NCBI RefSeq assembly: GCF_014621695.1
Contig: NZ_CP061281.1
Coordinates: 7,564,001 to 7,628,000 of the forward strand
Direction: 5' to 3'
Source: Streptomyces xanthii
Lineage (GTDB): Bacteria; Actinomycetota; Actinomycetes; Streptomycetales; Streptomycetaceae
Length of the DNA stretch: 64,000 nucleotides
Shown: one piece after another, positions 51,191 to 59,663 of the stretch
Layout of the letters: every line of letters begins with the position of its first letter
Position numbering within the stretch: position 1 is the stretch's first letter
Notes under the pieces: model-generated
Databases searched by the model: none
What the model saw: only the letters and a program-made list of their open reading frames with translations
Told to the model about the DNA's origin: nothing
Program-made: the position numbers and the translations under genes

Positions 51191-52387
51191 ATGACATTCC
51201 GCAACGCCGCGCGGCAGGGCATCGCCATCCTGGCGGATGACCTCACCAGCGCCGGGGACGGCGCCGCGCCGTTCCGCCAGGCAGGGCACGACGCACGGAT
51301 CCTGCTGTCCGCCCCGGCGAGCGTGCCGCGGCACGCCGTGGGGGTGAGCGCGGTCGACCTGGGGAGCCGGGTGCTGGACGAGGCGGCCGCCGTGTCGCGT
51401 ACGGAGCGGGCGGCCCGCCTGTTCGCCGGCTCCGAGCTGCTCTTCAAGACGGTGGACTCCACCCTGCGCGGCCACGTCGCGGCAGAGGTCCGGGCTGCCT
51501 GGGCGGGATCGGGGAGGCGGGCCGTCGTGCTCGCACCGGCCTTCCCCGCGGAAGGCAGAGTGACGGTGAAGGGCGTCCAGTACGTACGGGGCGTGCCGGT
51601 GCACGAGAGCGACTACGCCCGCGACCCCGTCCATCCCGTGCGGTGCTCGGACCTCGCCACCCTGTTCCCGGAGGCCGCTCTCGCGCAGCCCGAGCGGGCG
51701 GACGAGCTGCCCGAACTGATCGGGAACGGTGGCCTGATCGTCTGCTCCGCCGCCGAGGACTGCGACCTCGACCGTGTGGTGGCAGCGGTGCCGCGACTCG
51801 ACGACGTGCTGTGGGTCGGCTCCCCGGGCCTGGCCGCGGCCCTGGCCCGAAGATGTGCACGCACCACCGGCAGCGGCCCTGCGCCACTTCCCGACCCGGC
51901 CCGGCGTCCACTCATCGTGGTCGGCAGCACCAACCCGGCCACCCGCAGACAGCTCGCCGCCCTCCGCACCAGGGACGACGTCCAGGGAGTCACCGTAGGT
52001 ACCGATCCGGGCCCGGCTGTTCAAGCGCTACGAAGCCTGACAGCACCCGTCCTCACCCTGCAGACACCCGATGAACGCCACTCGCCGCAGACCGCCCACC
52101 TGCTCGCCCGCGCTCAGGCGGCGGTCGTCCAGGCCCTCGCCGAAGACCACACCGTCGACGCACTCGTCGTCACCGGGGGAGAAACGGCCACCACCGTCCT
52201 CCACCCCCTCGGCGCCACCGGCATCGACCTCGTCGACGAACCCGAACCCGGCGTCGTCCGCGGCTCCCTGACCGGCCGGCTGCCCCTGCCCGTGCTGATC
52301 AAAGCGGGCGGCTTCGGTGACGACGCCCTGCTCCTGCGGCTGTCCCACCTCGTCCGACACCGCCTCGCACCAGGAGAACACGCATGA
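51191..52387 (+). CDS. Four-carbon acid sugar kinase (DUF1537)
   Basis: A 398-residue kinase. N-terminal domain: GIAILADDLTSAGDGAAPFRQAGHDARIL and AELLFKTVDSTLRGHVAAEVRAAW, the conserved lines of DUF1537. C-terminal domain: LIVVGSTNPATRRQLAAL and ALVVTGGETATTVLHPLGATG (GGDT-like loop, here GGETA), AGGFGD near the end. Such enzymes phosphorylate threonate or erythronate at O4 before PdxA-type oxidation, which fits the next gene. ATG at 51191 gives the usual length. The stop overlaps the PdxA start (ATGA). Confidence 0.88.
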   Translation: MTFRNAARQGIAILADDLTSAGDGAAPFRQAGHDARILLSAPASVPRHAVGVSAVDLGSRVLDEAAAVSRTERAARLFAGSELLFKTVDSTLRGHVAAEVRAAWAGSGRRAVVLAPAFPAEGRVTVKGVQYVRGVPVHESDYARDPVHPVRCSDLATLFPEAALAQPERADELPELIGNGGLIVCSAAEDCDLDRVVAAVPRLDDVLWVGSPGLAAALARRCARTTGSGPAPLPDPARRPLIVVGSTNPATRRQLAALRTRDDVQGVTVGTDPGPAVQALRSLTAPVLTLQTPDERHSPQTAHLLARAQAAVVQALAEDHTVDALVVTGGETATTVLHPLGATGIDLVDEPEPGVVRGSLTGRLPLPVLIKAGGFGDDALLLRLSHLVRHRLAPGEHA

Positions 52388-53373
52388 CCCCGATCGCCAT
52401 CACCATGGGCGACCCCTGCGGAATCGGCCCCGAGATCACCCTCAAAGCCTGTGCGGATCCCCGCACCACCGTGCCCGTCGTCGTCATCGGCGACACGGAC
52501 GTCCTCGCCCGCGCCGACAAAATCGCCGGCACCGGCCTCGCACTCCGCCCCATCGCGTCCGTCGACCAGGCGACGTTCACCCCCGGCATCGTGAACGTCC
52601 TCGCCGAGGACGGTCTCCCGGCAGACCTCCCCTGGGGCACCCTCGACGCCCGCGCCGGAGCGGCGTCCTACCGGTACGTCCGCCGCGGAATCCAACTCGC
52701 CCTGGCCCACCGGATACGCGCTCTGGTCACCGCGCCGATCAACAAGGAAGCCCTGCGCCTGGCCGGCGTCCCCTACCCCGGGCACACCGAGATCCTCGCC
52801 GACCTGTCCGGCACCACGGACTACGCGATGATGATGGCCACCGACGAACTGCGGATCGTCCTCGTCACCGTGCACCAGTCGCTGCGCACCGCGATCGACT
52901 CGATCACCACAGGCCGCGTGCTCGACATCATCCGCCTCACCCACCGCACCCTCCGGGGCGGCGGACTGCCCACCCCGCGCATCGCCGTCGCCGGGCTCAA
53001 CCCGCACGCGGGGGAGGACGGCCTCTTCGGCCGCGAGGACCTGGACATCATCACGCCGGCCATCGAGACCGCGCAGAGCGAAGGCATCCAGGCCAGCGGC
53101 CCCTGGCCCGCAGACACCGTCTTCATGCGCGCCCGCGCCGGAGCCTTCGACGCCGTGGTCGCCCAGTACCACGACCAGGGCCTCATCCCCGTCAAGTACC
53201 TCGGGATCGAGCACGGCGTCAACATCACCATCGGCCTGCCCTTCGTCCGCACCAGCGTGGATCACGGCACCGCCTTCGACATCGTCGGCCTCGGCACGGC
53301 CGACCACACCAGCCTGCTCGCCGCCCTGACCCACGCCGACCGCCTGTCCGCGGAGGCACCGGCCCACACCTGA
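52384..53373 (+). CDS. pdxA: 4-hydroxythreonine-4-phosphate dehydrogenase family protein (PdxA2 type)
   Basis: A 329-residue dehydrogenase. Start MTPIAITMGDPCGIGPEI is diagnostic of PdxA. Metal histidines: PGHTEILADLSG, VAQYHDQGLIPVKYLG and TSVDHGTAFDIVG. The active-site lysine region TAPINKEALRLAG is present. In operons with a DUF1537 kinase, this PdxA2 oxidises the 4-phosphate of threonate or erythronate, with decarboxylation to a triose phosphate; vitamin B6 synthesis is unlikely from this context. It overlaps the kinase gene by 4 bp. Confidence 0.9.
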   Translation: MTPIAITMGDPCGIGPEITLKACADPRTTVPVVVIGDTDVLARADKIAGTGLALRPIASVDQATFTPGIVNVLAEDGLPADLPWGTLDARAGAASYRYVRRGIQLALAHRIRALVTAPINKEALRLAGVPYPGHTEILADLSGTTDYAMMMATDELRIVLVTVHQSLRTAIDSITTGRVLDIIRLTHRTLRGGGLPTPRIAVAGLNPHAGEDGLFGREDLDIITPAIETAQSEGIQASGPWPADTVFMRARAGAFDAVVAQYHDQGLIPVKYLGIEHGVNITIGLPFVRTSVDHGTAFDIVGLGTADHTSLLAALTHADRLSAEAPAHT

Positions 53374-53417
53374 CCCGCCGACCCGCAGCAGCCCGGAACA
53401 GAGGACCGAAGGACCCC

Positions 53418-54077
53418 ATGGACTTCATCTTCATGCTCACCCGCGACGACCGCACCGTCACCGACTGCCTCGACGTCCTCGACACGATCGAGGACCTCGG
53501 CATCACCCACATCGGCTTCAAGGACGTCGGCGCCGACCCCGGCACCCTCGCCCGACTCCACACCCGCATCAAGGACATGGGAGCCACCACCTACCTCGAA
53601 GTCGTCAGCACCCACAGGGACCAGGCGCTCGCCTCCGTACGCACGGCCGCCGACCTCGGCGTCGACTGGCTGATGGGCGGCACCTGGATCGAGGAGACCC
53701 TCGCTCTCCTGCACGGCACGTCCATCGGCTACCTGCCCTTCGCCGGCGAACCCCTCGGGCACCCCACCCGCCTCGCCGGCACTCCGGACCGCATCGCCGC
53801 CGACTGCCGACGAGCCGAAGCAGCGGGCTGCGCGGGCGTCGACCTCCTCGCGTACCGCGCCACCGACGCCGACCCGCTCGACCTGGTCCGCGCCGCCCGC
53901 GCCGCCATCACCGGCCGCCTGGTCGTCGCGGGATCCATCACCGGCGCCGACCAGATCCAGGCACTCGCGGAGGCCGGAGCCGACGCCTTCACCATCGGCT
54001 CCGCCGCCTTCGACGGTTCGCTCCAGCCCCACGCCGGCACCCTCCGCTCCCAACTGGCACCCGTGGTGGGTCTGTAG
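53418..54077 (+). CDS. Unassigned TIM-barrel protein of the threonate-type operon
   Basis: A 219-residue TIM barrel. VLDTIEDLGITHIGFKDVGADPGTL and VDWLMGGTWIEETLALLHG alternate strands and helices; the last barrel part VVAGSITGADQIQALAEAGADAFTIGSAAF has the GxxG...G(S/A) phosphate-binding pattern known from HisA/TrpC/NanE-like enzymes. Thus its substrate is probably a sugar phosphate, consistent with a role after PdxA2, for example aldolase, isomerase or epimerase. I could not tie it to a characterised family. It starts 44 bp after the PdxA stop, same transcript likely. Confidence 0.7.
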   Translation: MDFIFMLTRDDRTVTDCLDVLDTIEDLGITHIGFKDVGADPGTLARLHTRIKDMGATTYLEVVSTHRDQALASVRTAADLGVDWLMGGTWIEETLALLHGTSIGYLPFAGEPLGHPTRLAGTPDRIAADCRRAEAAGCAGVDLLAYRATDADPLDLVRAARAAITGRLVVAGSITGADQIQALAEAGADAFTIGSAAFDGSLQPHAGTLRSQLAPVVGL

Positions 54078-54144
54078 CCCGGACCGCGGTTCGACGCGCG
54101 GACCGTCCTTGCTCGCATCACCCACGGCAGCCGATCATTCAAGG

Positions 54145-54453
54145 ATGAGACCCGAAGTTCAGGCCTTCGTCGCCGACGGCCCCCTCCCCGGCTGGGACAC
54201 GGACGACGACGAGCTCGTCGACCGCCGCGGCCGGCAGATCGACGCCATCTCCGCACCGGTCACCGCCGACGAGGCGCACGCACTGGCCGCCTGCTTCGGC
54301 CCCGACGACTGCTACGGCGTCGCCTGGTCGCTGCTCCACCTGATCGAGACCGGCCCGGGGCCGCTGCCGCCCGTGACACGCCCGGGACCCGACGCCGACG
54401 TCTGGCACGTCACGCTCTGGAACCGCTGGGGAGACCCGGGATCCACGAACTGA
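54145..54453 (+). CDS. Small hypothetical protein
   Basis: A 102-residue cytoplasmic protein: MRPEVQAFVADGPLPGWDTDDDELVDRR, then TADEAHALAACFGPDDCYGVAWSLLHLIET and DVWHVTLWNRWGDPG. It is acidic and tryptophan-rich; high GC3 supports coding. It may be an actinomycete conserved hypothetical, to my recollection. ATG at 54145 is taken. A further gene follows 32 bp downstream on the same strand, but no link is visible. Confidence 0.6.
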   Translation: MRPEVQAFVADGPLPGWDTDDDELVDRRGRQIDAISAPVTADEAHALAACFGPDDCYGVAWSLLHLIETGPGPLPPVTRPGPDADVWHVTLWNRWGDPGSTN

Positions 54454-54485
54454 TCACCGCCCCGCGCAGCCCTACGCTGGGGTCC

Positions 54486-55064
54486 ATGGTCGAGAAGCCG
54501 CAGGTCAAATCCTGGCAGGAGATGCGCGCATGGCAGATCGGGCTGCTGGAGCGAGCGACGGGTGAGTCGCTGCCGGTGTGGACGGACCGGATCCGCGCGC
54601 GGGCGGCCGGGAGCGAGGCGGAGCTGCGGGAGTGGCTCGAGCGGCAGGGCGTGCGCGGGTACGCGCAGATGCTGCTGGTGCACGAGACGTTCGGCTACCC
54701 GGACTTCCTCCTCAAGGGCGCGGACGAGCTGATCGACGGGCAGTACGCGGACCGCCCCGCGTTGCGGCCCGTCCTCGACGCGGTGCTGCTGCGCGCCGCG
54801 GAACTGCCGGTCGTGACCGTGCAGGCGCGCAAGACGTTCGTGGCGCTCGTCGGGCCGCAGCGCACCTTCGCCCGCGTGCGCCCGACCACGCGTGGCCGGG
54901 TCGACGTCGGGCTGAGGCTGCCGGGGGAGGAGCCAGGCGGGCGTCTTGCGGTGGCGAAGGGATTCGGCGACGAGATGGCGTTGCGGGTCGCCCTCCAGGA
55001 GGCCGGCGAGGTGGACGAGGAGTTCGCGGCGATCCTGCGCCGCGCCTACGACGCGAACCTCTGA
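54486..55064 (+). CDS. DUF5655/DUF4287-type protein
   Basis: A 192-residue cytoplasmic protein. KSWQEMRAWQIGLLERATGESLPVWTDRI and WLERQGVRGYAQMLLVHETFGYPDFL are the DUF4287 motif. ELPVVTVQARKTFVALVGPQRTFARVRPTTRGRVDVGLRL is the DUF5655 part (Arg-rich beta sheet). No activity is known. ATG at 54486. A terminator hairpin is just past the stop, so this is the last gene on that transcript. Confidence 0.75.
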   Translation: MVEKPQVKSWQEMRAWQIGLLERATGESLPVWTDRIRARAAGSEAELREWLERQGVRGYAQMLLVHETFGYPDFLLKGADELIDGQYADRPALRPVLDAVLLRAAELPVVTVQARKTFVALVGPQRTFARVRPTTRGRVDVGLRLPGEEPGGRLAVAKGFGDEMALRVALQEAGEVDEEFAAILRRAYDANL

Positions 55065-55091
55065 GCGCGACTCCCCGTCCGGTGTTCCCGG

Positions 55092-55109
55092 TGCCGGCTC
55101 ACGCCGGCA
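55092..55109. terminator. Terminator hairpin between convergent genes
   Basis: Perfect 7-bp stem TGCCGGC/GCCGGCA with a 4-nt loop between the DUF5655-type gene and the convergent solute-binding protein gene. Confidence 0.6.
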
Positions 55110-55113
55110 GGTG

Positions 55114-55944
55114 TCAGGCCCCGCTCCGGCCCATCCACTCCTCCTCGTAGGCCGCGTACGTGCCGTCGTGCGTGGCGAGATGCACGAACTGGTCCACGTA
55201 CTCCCTGAACGGGTCGTCGCCGCGCGGCAGCGCGTACGACTTCTCGGAGAAGGTGAAGGGCTGCTCAGGGTGGAGGGAGCACAGCTCGGGGTGGATCTTG
55301 GACTGGTAGAGCGTCTCGCTCGCGTCGGTCATCATCACGTCGGCGCGGCCCTCGATGATCTCCTGGAAGATCGTTGTGTTCTCGGGATGCAGCTTGATGG
55401 TGGCCTGATGGATGTTCGCCCGGGTGAACTGCTCGTTCGTGCCACCGGGGTTCACGATGACGGTCGTACCGGCCTTGTCGATGTCCTTCAGTGTGCCGGC
55501 ACCGAACTTCTCCTTGTCGGCGCAGCGCACGACGGGTGTCTTGCCGTCCTGCCGGGTCGGTTCGCTGAAGTACACCTGGCGGGCGCGGGGCAGGGTGATG
55601 GAGACGCCGCCGACCGCGATGTCGCAGCGACCCGCGGCCACGTCCTTGGTGACGTTCGCCCAAGTGGTGGCCACGTAGCGGGTCTTGGCGTCGAGGCTCT
55701 TCGCGAGGTTCTCGGCCATCTTGATGTCGACGCCGCTGTAGGTGCCTTCAGCGGGGTCGAGGTGGGTGAAGGGCCGATAGTCGCCGGTGGTGCACACCTT
55801 GAGGACGCCGGTCCGGGGGACGGAATCCAGGAGAGTGCCGTGCGGGTGGCCGCCGCCGCGGGCGGTGGTCCCGGGTGACGCGGGCGCGGCGGCGGTGAGG
55901 GAGAGGACGCAGGCCAGGGCGGACAGGCAGGCGGCGCGCTTCAT
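55114..55944 (-). CDS. Transporter solute-binding protein (cyclohexadienyl dehydratase-like)
   Basis: A 276-residue exported protein. Signal: MKRAACLSALACVLSLTAAAPAS, with no clear lipobox, so it is periplasm-like/secreted. The ligand-binding fold follows: TGVLKVCTTGDYRPFTHLDPAEGTYSGVDIKMAENLA, CDIAVGGVSITLPRARQVYF, DVMMTDASETLYQS. The pattern is that of PheC-like bacterial extracellular solute-binding proteins, which sometimes are arogenate/prephenate dehydratases. No permease or ATPase genes are in the window near it, so the enzyme reading is as likely as transport. Confidence 0.78.
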   Translation of the reverse strand: MKRAACLSALACVLSLTAAAPASPGTTARGGGHPHGTLLDSVPRTGVLKVCTTGDYRPFTHLDPAEGTYSGVDIKMAENLAKSLDAKTRYVATTWANVTKDVAAGRCDIAVGGVSITLPRARQVYFSEPTRQDGKTPVVRCADKEKFGAGTLKDIDKAGTTVIVNPGGTNEQFTRANIHQATIKLHPENTTIFQEIIEGRADVMMTDASETLYQSKIHPELCSLHPEQPFTFSEKSYALPRGDDPFREYVDQFVHLATHDGTYAAYEEEWMGRSGA

Positions 55945-56079
55945 CAGGGCGGCTCCTTCGCGGGTGCCCAGGCGACTGCCTTGCCCGGGCGTCTACGGCA
56001 TGACGGGCTTGATCACCTTCGCAGACCGTGTGCTTCGGCAACACTCCCCGCGACGTCGGTATCGGCTCGCCCGCCGGAG

Positions 56080-56685
56080 TCATGCCTCCTGACGGGCCAT
56101 CAGTACCTCGAGAGCGTCGTCGAGATAGGCGGTGAACTCGCCGCCCTCCAGCGGGGGCAGCACCGAGGGCGCTGCGTGGGCGAGTTGGGCGTGGCCGAGG
56201 TAGGCGGTGTACGCCAGCAGTCCGCGGCGGCGGGCTTCCGGTTCGGGAAAGCCGAGGTCGCCGAAGAGTCGGGCGAGGTAGTCCACTCTGCGCTCGGTCA
56301 CCCGGCGCAGGGCGGCCGCGACCTGGGGTTGTGTCGCGGTGGCAAGCAGCGCGACCTCGAGCGGGTTGGTCGTGGCCGAGGTGATGGCTTCGGAGAAGAG
56401 CAGACGGATCCGCTGCCGGGGGTCCGGTTCCGCCTCGACCTCGCTGATGGTGCCCTCGGTGTTGAGCTGTTCCCAGCGGTCGAGTGCGGCCTCGATCAGT
56501 GCGGCGCGGTTGGCGAAGTGCCAGTAGAAGCTGCCTTTGGTGGTGCCGAGCCGGGCCGCGAGGGGCTCCACGGCGACGGCGGCGATGCCGCCCTCGCCGA
56601 TCGCGGAGAGTGCCGCGTCCGCCCAGTCCTGTGCGGTCAACCGCGCTTTGCCGTCCTGCCGTCGCTGCCGTTGCGTCATCTCCAT
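56080..56685 (-). CDS. TetR/AcrR family transcriptional regulator
   Basis: A 201-residue repressor. HTH at about 36-60: AVEPLAARLGTTKGSFYWHFANRAALIEAAL. The C-terminal domain has PLEVALLATATQPQVAAALRR and ETRRVDYLARLFGDLGF-like RRVDYLARLFGDLGF. The start ATG overlaps the left-most half-site of an operator with four CCATACG/CGTATGG half-sites (56682-56721). It is divergent from the SRPBCC gene at 56731, with which it must be co-regulated. Confidence 0.87.
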   Translation of the reverse strand: MEMTQRQRRQDGKARLTAQDWADAALSAIGEGGIAAVAVEPLAARLGTTKGSFYWHFANRAALIEAALDRWEQLNTEGTISEVEAEPDPRQRIRLLFSEAITSATTNPLEVALLATATQPQVAAALRRVTERRVDYLARLFGDLGFPEPEARRRGLLAYTAYLGHAQLAHAAPSVLPPLEGGEFTAYLDDALEVLMARQEA

Positions 56686-56721
56686 ACGCTACCGTATGGT
56701 CGACCATACGCAAGCGTATGG
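56682..56721. promoter_or_regulatory. Four-half-site operator, 11-bp spacing, between TetR and SRPBCC genes
   Basis: CCATACG (56682), CGTATGG (56693), CCATACG (56704), CGTATGG (56715): the four half-sites alternate in orientation and each starts exactly 11 bp after the previous. The middle pair forms a perfect 18-bp palindrome (56693-56710). All sites lie on nearly the same face of the helix. This is a clear cooperative operator for the TetR at 56685, overlapping both start regions. Confidence 0.85.
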
Positions 56722-56730
56722 AGGTAGACG

Positions 56731-57645
56731 ATGACCGCGGTACGCAACGTCCACGAGCGTGTGATCGACGCCCCCGCGGCAGCCGTCGGGGCTCTCCTCG
56801 ACCGCCTCTCCGCCGCGGACGACCCGATCTTCCCGACACCCGCCTGGCCGCGGATGCGCCTCGACCGCCCGCTCGCGGTGGGCGCGGACGGCGGGCACGG
56901 CCGGATCCGCTACCACGTCACGGCGTACGAACCCGGGTCCCGCGTCCGGTTCGACACCCCGCCGGGCGGCGGTCTCGACGGATACCACGAGCTGACCGTC
57001 GCACCGCTCGGCGCCGAACGCTGCCGCGTGCGCCATGTCCTGGAGTGCGAAGTACGCGGCGCCGGCATCCTCCAATGGGGCCTGGTCATCAGGCACCTGC
57101 ACGACACGATGATCGAGGAGATCTTCGACAACATCGAGCGGGCCGCGGCCGGCGGCGTCGCCCGCCCCGTGCGCTGGTCGCCCTGGGTACGGCTGCTTCA
57201 CCGACTCACCTGGGCCCGCCCCCGAGCCGTCGGGACACCGGCGGAGGCCCGGCTGATCCGCTCCTCCGTCGACCGCCCCGACTACGTGGACGCGTACCGG
57301 GTGGACCTCCTTCCGGGGCTGCCGCGCGACCCGGCGGCCTGGACCGGCGTCCTGCGCGACGCCTTCCCCGTCCTCGCCCGAGACGACGGCGAACTCCTCA
57401 TGGACGTGAACACGGCAGGCCTGACGGCCCGCGCCTCGATCCTCGTCGATGACCGCCACGTCACCCTCAGCACGGCCGTGAAGACCGACAGCCCGCGCGC
57501 ACGCGCCTATTGGGGTGTGGTGAAGCTCGTGCACCCCGTCATGGCCCGCACCATGCTCCGGCGGGCCCATCGCGCATTGGCCCTCGCAGCGCCCAGCGCG
57601 GGGGAACGCGCACAGGCGCAGTCTCCGGCGCCCGAGCGGTCATAG
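56731..57645 (+). CDS. SRPBCC/DUF2867-type protein
   Basis: A 304-residue protein: N-terminal DUF2867/SRPBCC domain (VHERVIDAPAAAVGALLDRLSAADDPIFP, then GHGRIRYHVTAYEPGSRVRFDTPPGGG, EEIFDNIERAA) and C-terminal DUF2867 lines (SSVDRPDYVDAYRVDLLPGLPRD, LMDVNTAGLTARASILVDD, VKLVHPVMARTMLRRAHR). No signal. It follows the four-site operator and is the TetR's probable target. A hydrophobic ligand-binding role is plausible. ATG at 56731 follows GGAGG. Confidence 0.8.
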   Translation: MTAVRNVHERVIDAPAAAVGALLDRLSAADDPIFPTPAWPRMRLDRPLAVGADGGHGRIRYHVTAYEPGSRVRFDTPPGGGLDGYHELTVAPLGAERCRVRHVLECEVRGAGILQWGLVIRHLHDTMIEEIFDNIERAAAGGVARPVRWSPWVRLLHRLTWARPRAVGTPAEARLIRSSVDRPDYVDAYRVDLLPGLPRDPAAWTGVLRDAFPVLARDDGELLMDVNTAGLTARASILVDDRHVTLSTAVKTDSPRARAYWGVVKLVHPVMARTMLRRAHRALALAAPSAGERAQAQSPAPERS

Positions 57646-57662
57646 AGTCCGGCACACCGACA

Positions 57663-57695
57663 ACGGTGCCCCTCCCCGGCGGGGAGGGGCACCGT
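57663..57695. terminator. Bidirectional terminator
   Basis: Perfect 15-bp stem ACGGTGCCCCTCCCC and its complement, 3-nt loop GGC, between the SRPBCC gene and the convergent secreted lectin-type gene. Confidence 0.85.
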
Positions 57696-57707
57696 CGCGA
57701 GCTCGGC

Positions 57708-59495
57708 CTAGCGGCTGAGGGTCAGCGTCTGCTCGCCCGGGGTCCGGGTGCCGCCGGTGCCGCCGGAGGCGTCCCAGTAGCGCGGCGGCGTGGTCTCGGC
57801 CGCGCGGGCGGTGTCGGCGGACAGGCCCAGGACCAGGCCGCTGTACCGGTTGACCAGTCGATACGTTCCCGTGGACGTACCGTCGGCCGTGGTGTTCCGC
57901 AGCACGAACCACTGCTGGCCGACCGAAGGCACGCCTTGCTTGGCCGCTGTCACCGAGGGGGCGGCGCCCCAGGCTCGGCCCGCAGTGGACCGCGAGTCCA
58001 CCCCCAGCAGGTTGCCGGAGGCGTCGTTCGTGATGCGGTACGAGCCGTCGCCGTTCGCGGTGAACGTCCACGACGCACGGTCCCCGCCGCTGCCGGCCGG
58101 CACGGAGGTCGCGGCGGAACCACCGGACACCTGGGCCAGCACGCGACCGTTCGCGCCGGCGATGCGATAGCCGGCGCCCTCGTCCACGGGGACGGCGGGC
58201 CGGTCGGTGTCGATGCGCAGGTTCACGTACTCGGAGTACGAGTCGTTCGAGCAGCCGTAGGAGCAGTAGGCACGGAAGTCACGGCCGACGATGCGGGTGC
58301 TGGTCTTGTTCGCGCTGTCCAGGAACCAGCGGTACCAGGAGGCGGTCGTGTAGCCGCCGGTGTCGCCGAGCAGCCGCCACTTCTGCGTCGACAGGTCGTC
58401 GGTGGCGTAGATCTGCTGCGGAGCGTTGCCGGACTGGTCGACGCCCTGGGGCTCGCCGATGTACAGGCCCAGATGGGCGTTGTAGGTGATGTCCATGACG
58501 AACAGCGGCGAGGTGGGTGGCATGGATCCGGCCGCGACCTGCTGGTTCGCCGTGCCGGGCGTCGCCGGGTCGTACTCCTGCGCGGCCGGGGTGTACCCGG
58601 TGGGGTGTGCCGCGTCCACCGGGACCATGTTGCTCTCCAGGCCACCGTCGCCCGGCTGGGACCAGGAGCCGTCGTACCACTTCTGCCAGGAACCGGGCGC
58701 CATCTTCGCGGAGATGGGAGCGCGGGCGACATGCCCGTGGAAGACCCGCCAGCCGCCGTTCTTGTCGACGATCCGCGAGCCGTAGAAGACGTAGAAGTAG
58801 CCGGACGCCGTGTCCGTGAACAGGCGTGGGTCTCCGTCGCCGTAGTGGTACGTCTGCTGCGGGAACGCGGAGGTGTCACCGCGGACCGTGCTGTACGGCG
58901 AGGTGATCACGTGGTCCTTGATGGTCCAGGTGCGGCCCTGGTCCTTCGACACGGCGTAGTCGATGCCGTCGAAGTGCGAGCTGTCCCCGAAGGGCTGCGG
59001 GGTGAACTCGTTGTGCACCAGCCCGTACCAGTCGCCCGTGTCCGGGTCGACCCACACTCCGGCGAGGTCGCAGTAGTTCTTCTGCGCGTAGGAGGATCCT
59101 GCCGGGGCGAAGCTGGACTCGCGCCCGGTGGGGCTGTTGTTGCAGCGCGCGGTCGTGTCGTCGTTGCGGTCGGTGGGATCGGACGGATCGGCCGACTTGC
59201 TGAGCGACTTGTTCAGGGACGCCGTGTCGAGGTCGGCACCGGAGTAGAAGTTCCACTTGCGGGGGTCGGTCGCACCGTAGAGGGCGTGCGAGGACTGGAA
59301 GTAGAAGGTGCCGTCCTTGTCGATGTACGTACCGGCCGGAGTGTCGTCGGGGTGCGACCAGCGCCCCTTGGCGCCGACCGTCACCGTGTACGTGGCGCTG
59401 TCGGCGGTCGCGGTCGGGACGAGCGCGGCGAGGCCGCTCACGGCCACGGCGGCCGCGACGAGTGTCCGCAGTCGTCTTCTGCTGGGGAGTGGCAC
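57708..59495 (-). CDS. Secreted protein with glycosidase-like propeller and RICIN-type lectin domain
   Basis: A 595-residue exported protein. Signal: MPLPSRRRLRTLVAAAVAVS, cut near TATA-DSA. Residues about 35-440 have tryptophan/tyrosine-rich repeated strands (GTFYFQSSHALYGATD, WVDPDTGDWYGLVHNEF, GDPRLFTDTASGYFYVFYGS, NAHLGLYIGEPQGV) suggestive of a five-bladed beta-propeller of glycosidase type. Residues about 445-585 (AGYRIAGANGRVLAQVSGG, RITNDASGNLLGVDSRSTAGRAWGA, RLVNRYSGLVLGLS) are ricin-type lectin repeats (QxW-like). A glycan-binding extracellular role is likely; catalysis is not certain. ATG at 59495. Confidence 0.8.
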   Translation of the reverse strand: MPLPSRRRLRTLVAAAVAVSGLAALVPTATADSATYTVTVGAKGRWSHPDDTPAGTYIDKDGTFYFQSSHALYGATDPRKWNFYSGADLDTASLNKSLSKSADPSDPTDRNDDTTARCNNSPTGRESSFAPAGSSYAQKNYCDLAGVWVDPDTGDWYGLVHNEFTPQPFGDSSHFDGIDYAVSKDQGRTWTIKDHVITSPYSTVRGDTSAFPQQTYHYGDGDPRLFTDTASGYFYVFYGSRIVDKNGGWRVFHGHVARAPISAKMAPGSWQKWYDGSWSQPGDGGLESNMVPVDAAHPTGYTPAAQEYDPATPGTANQQVAAGSMPPTSPLFVMDITYNAHLGLYIGEPQGVDQSGNAPQQIYATDDLSTQKWRLLGDTGGYTTASWYRWFLDSANKTSTRIVGRDFRAYCSYGCSNDSYSEYVNLRIDTDRPAVPVDEGAGYRIAGANGRVLAQVSGGSAATSVPAGSGGDRASWTFTANGDGSYRITNDASGNLLGVDSRSTAGRAWGAAPSVTAAKQGVPSVGQQWFVLRNTTADGTSTGTYRLVNRYSGLVLGLSADTARAAETTPPRYWDASGGTGGTRTPGEQTLTLSR

Positions 59496-59663
59496 GCGTT
59501 CTCCTTCGGTCCGGTGGACATCGGCCGACCGGTCTCGCGGGGTCGTGGGTCGACGTCCGAAGGATCTGCCGGTCGGCGAGCGGTGCCCATGGACGAACGC
59601 GGGTCACTGGTTGGACTTTGCGGATCCCGCACGGTCGCCGCGCGGTGAAATCCACCGGCTGGT

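Noticed and set aside
57510-59648. A 712-codon plus-strand frame over the lectin-type gene
   Set aside because: Shadow of the minus-strand secreted protein, no motifs.
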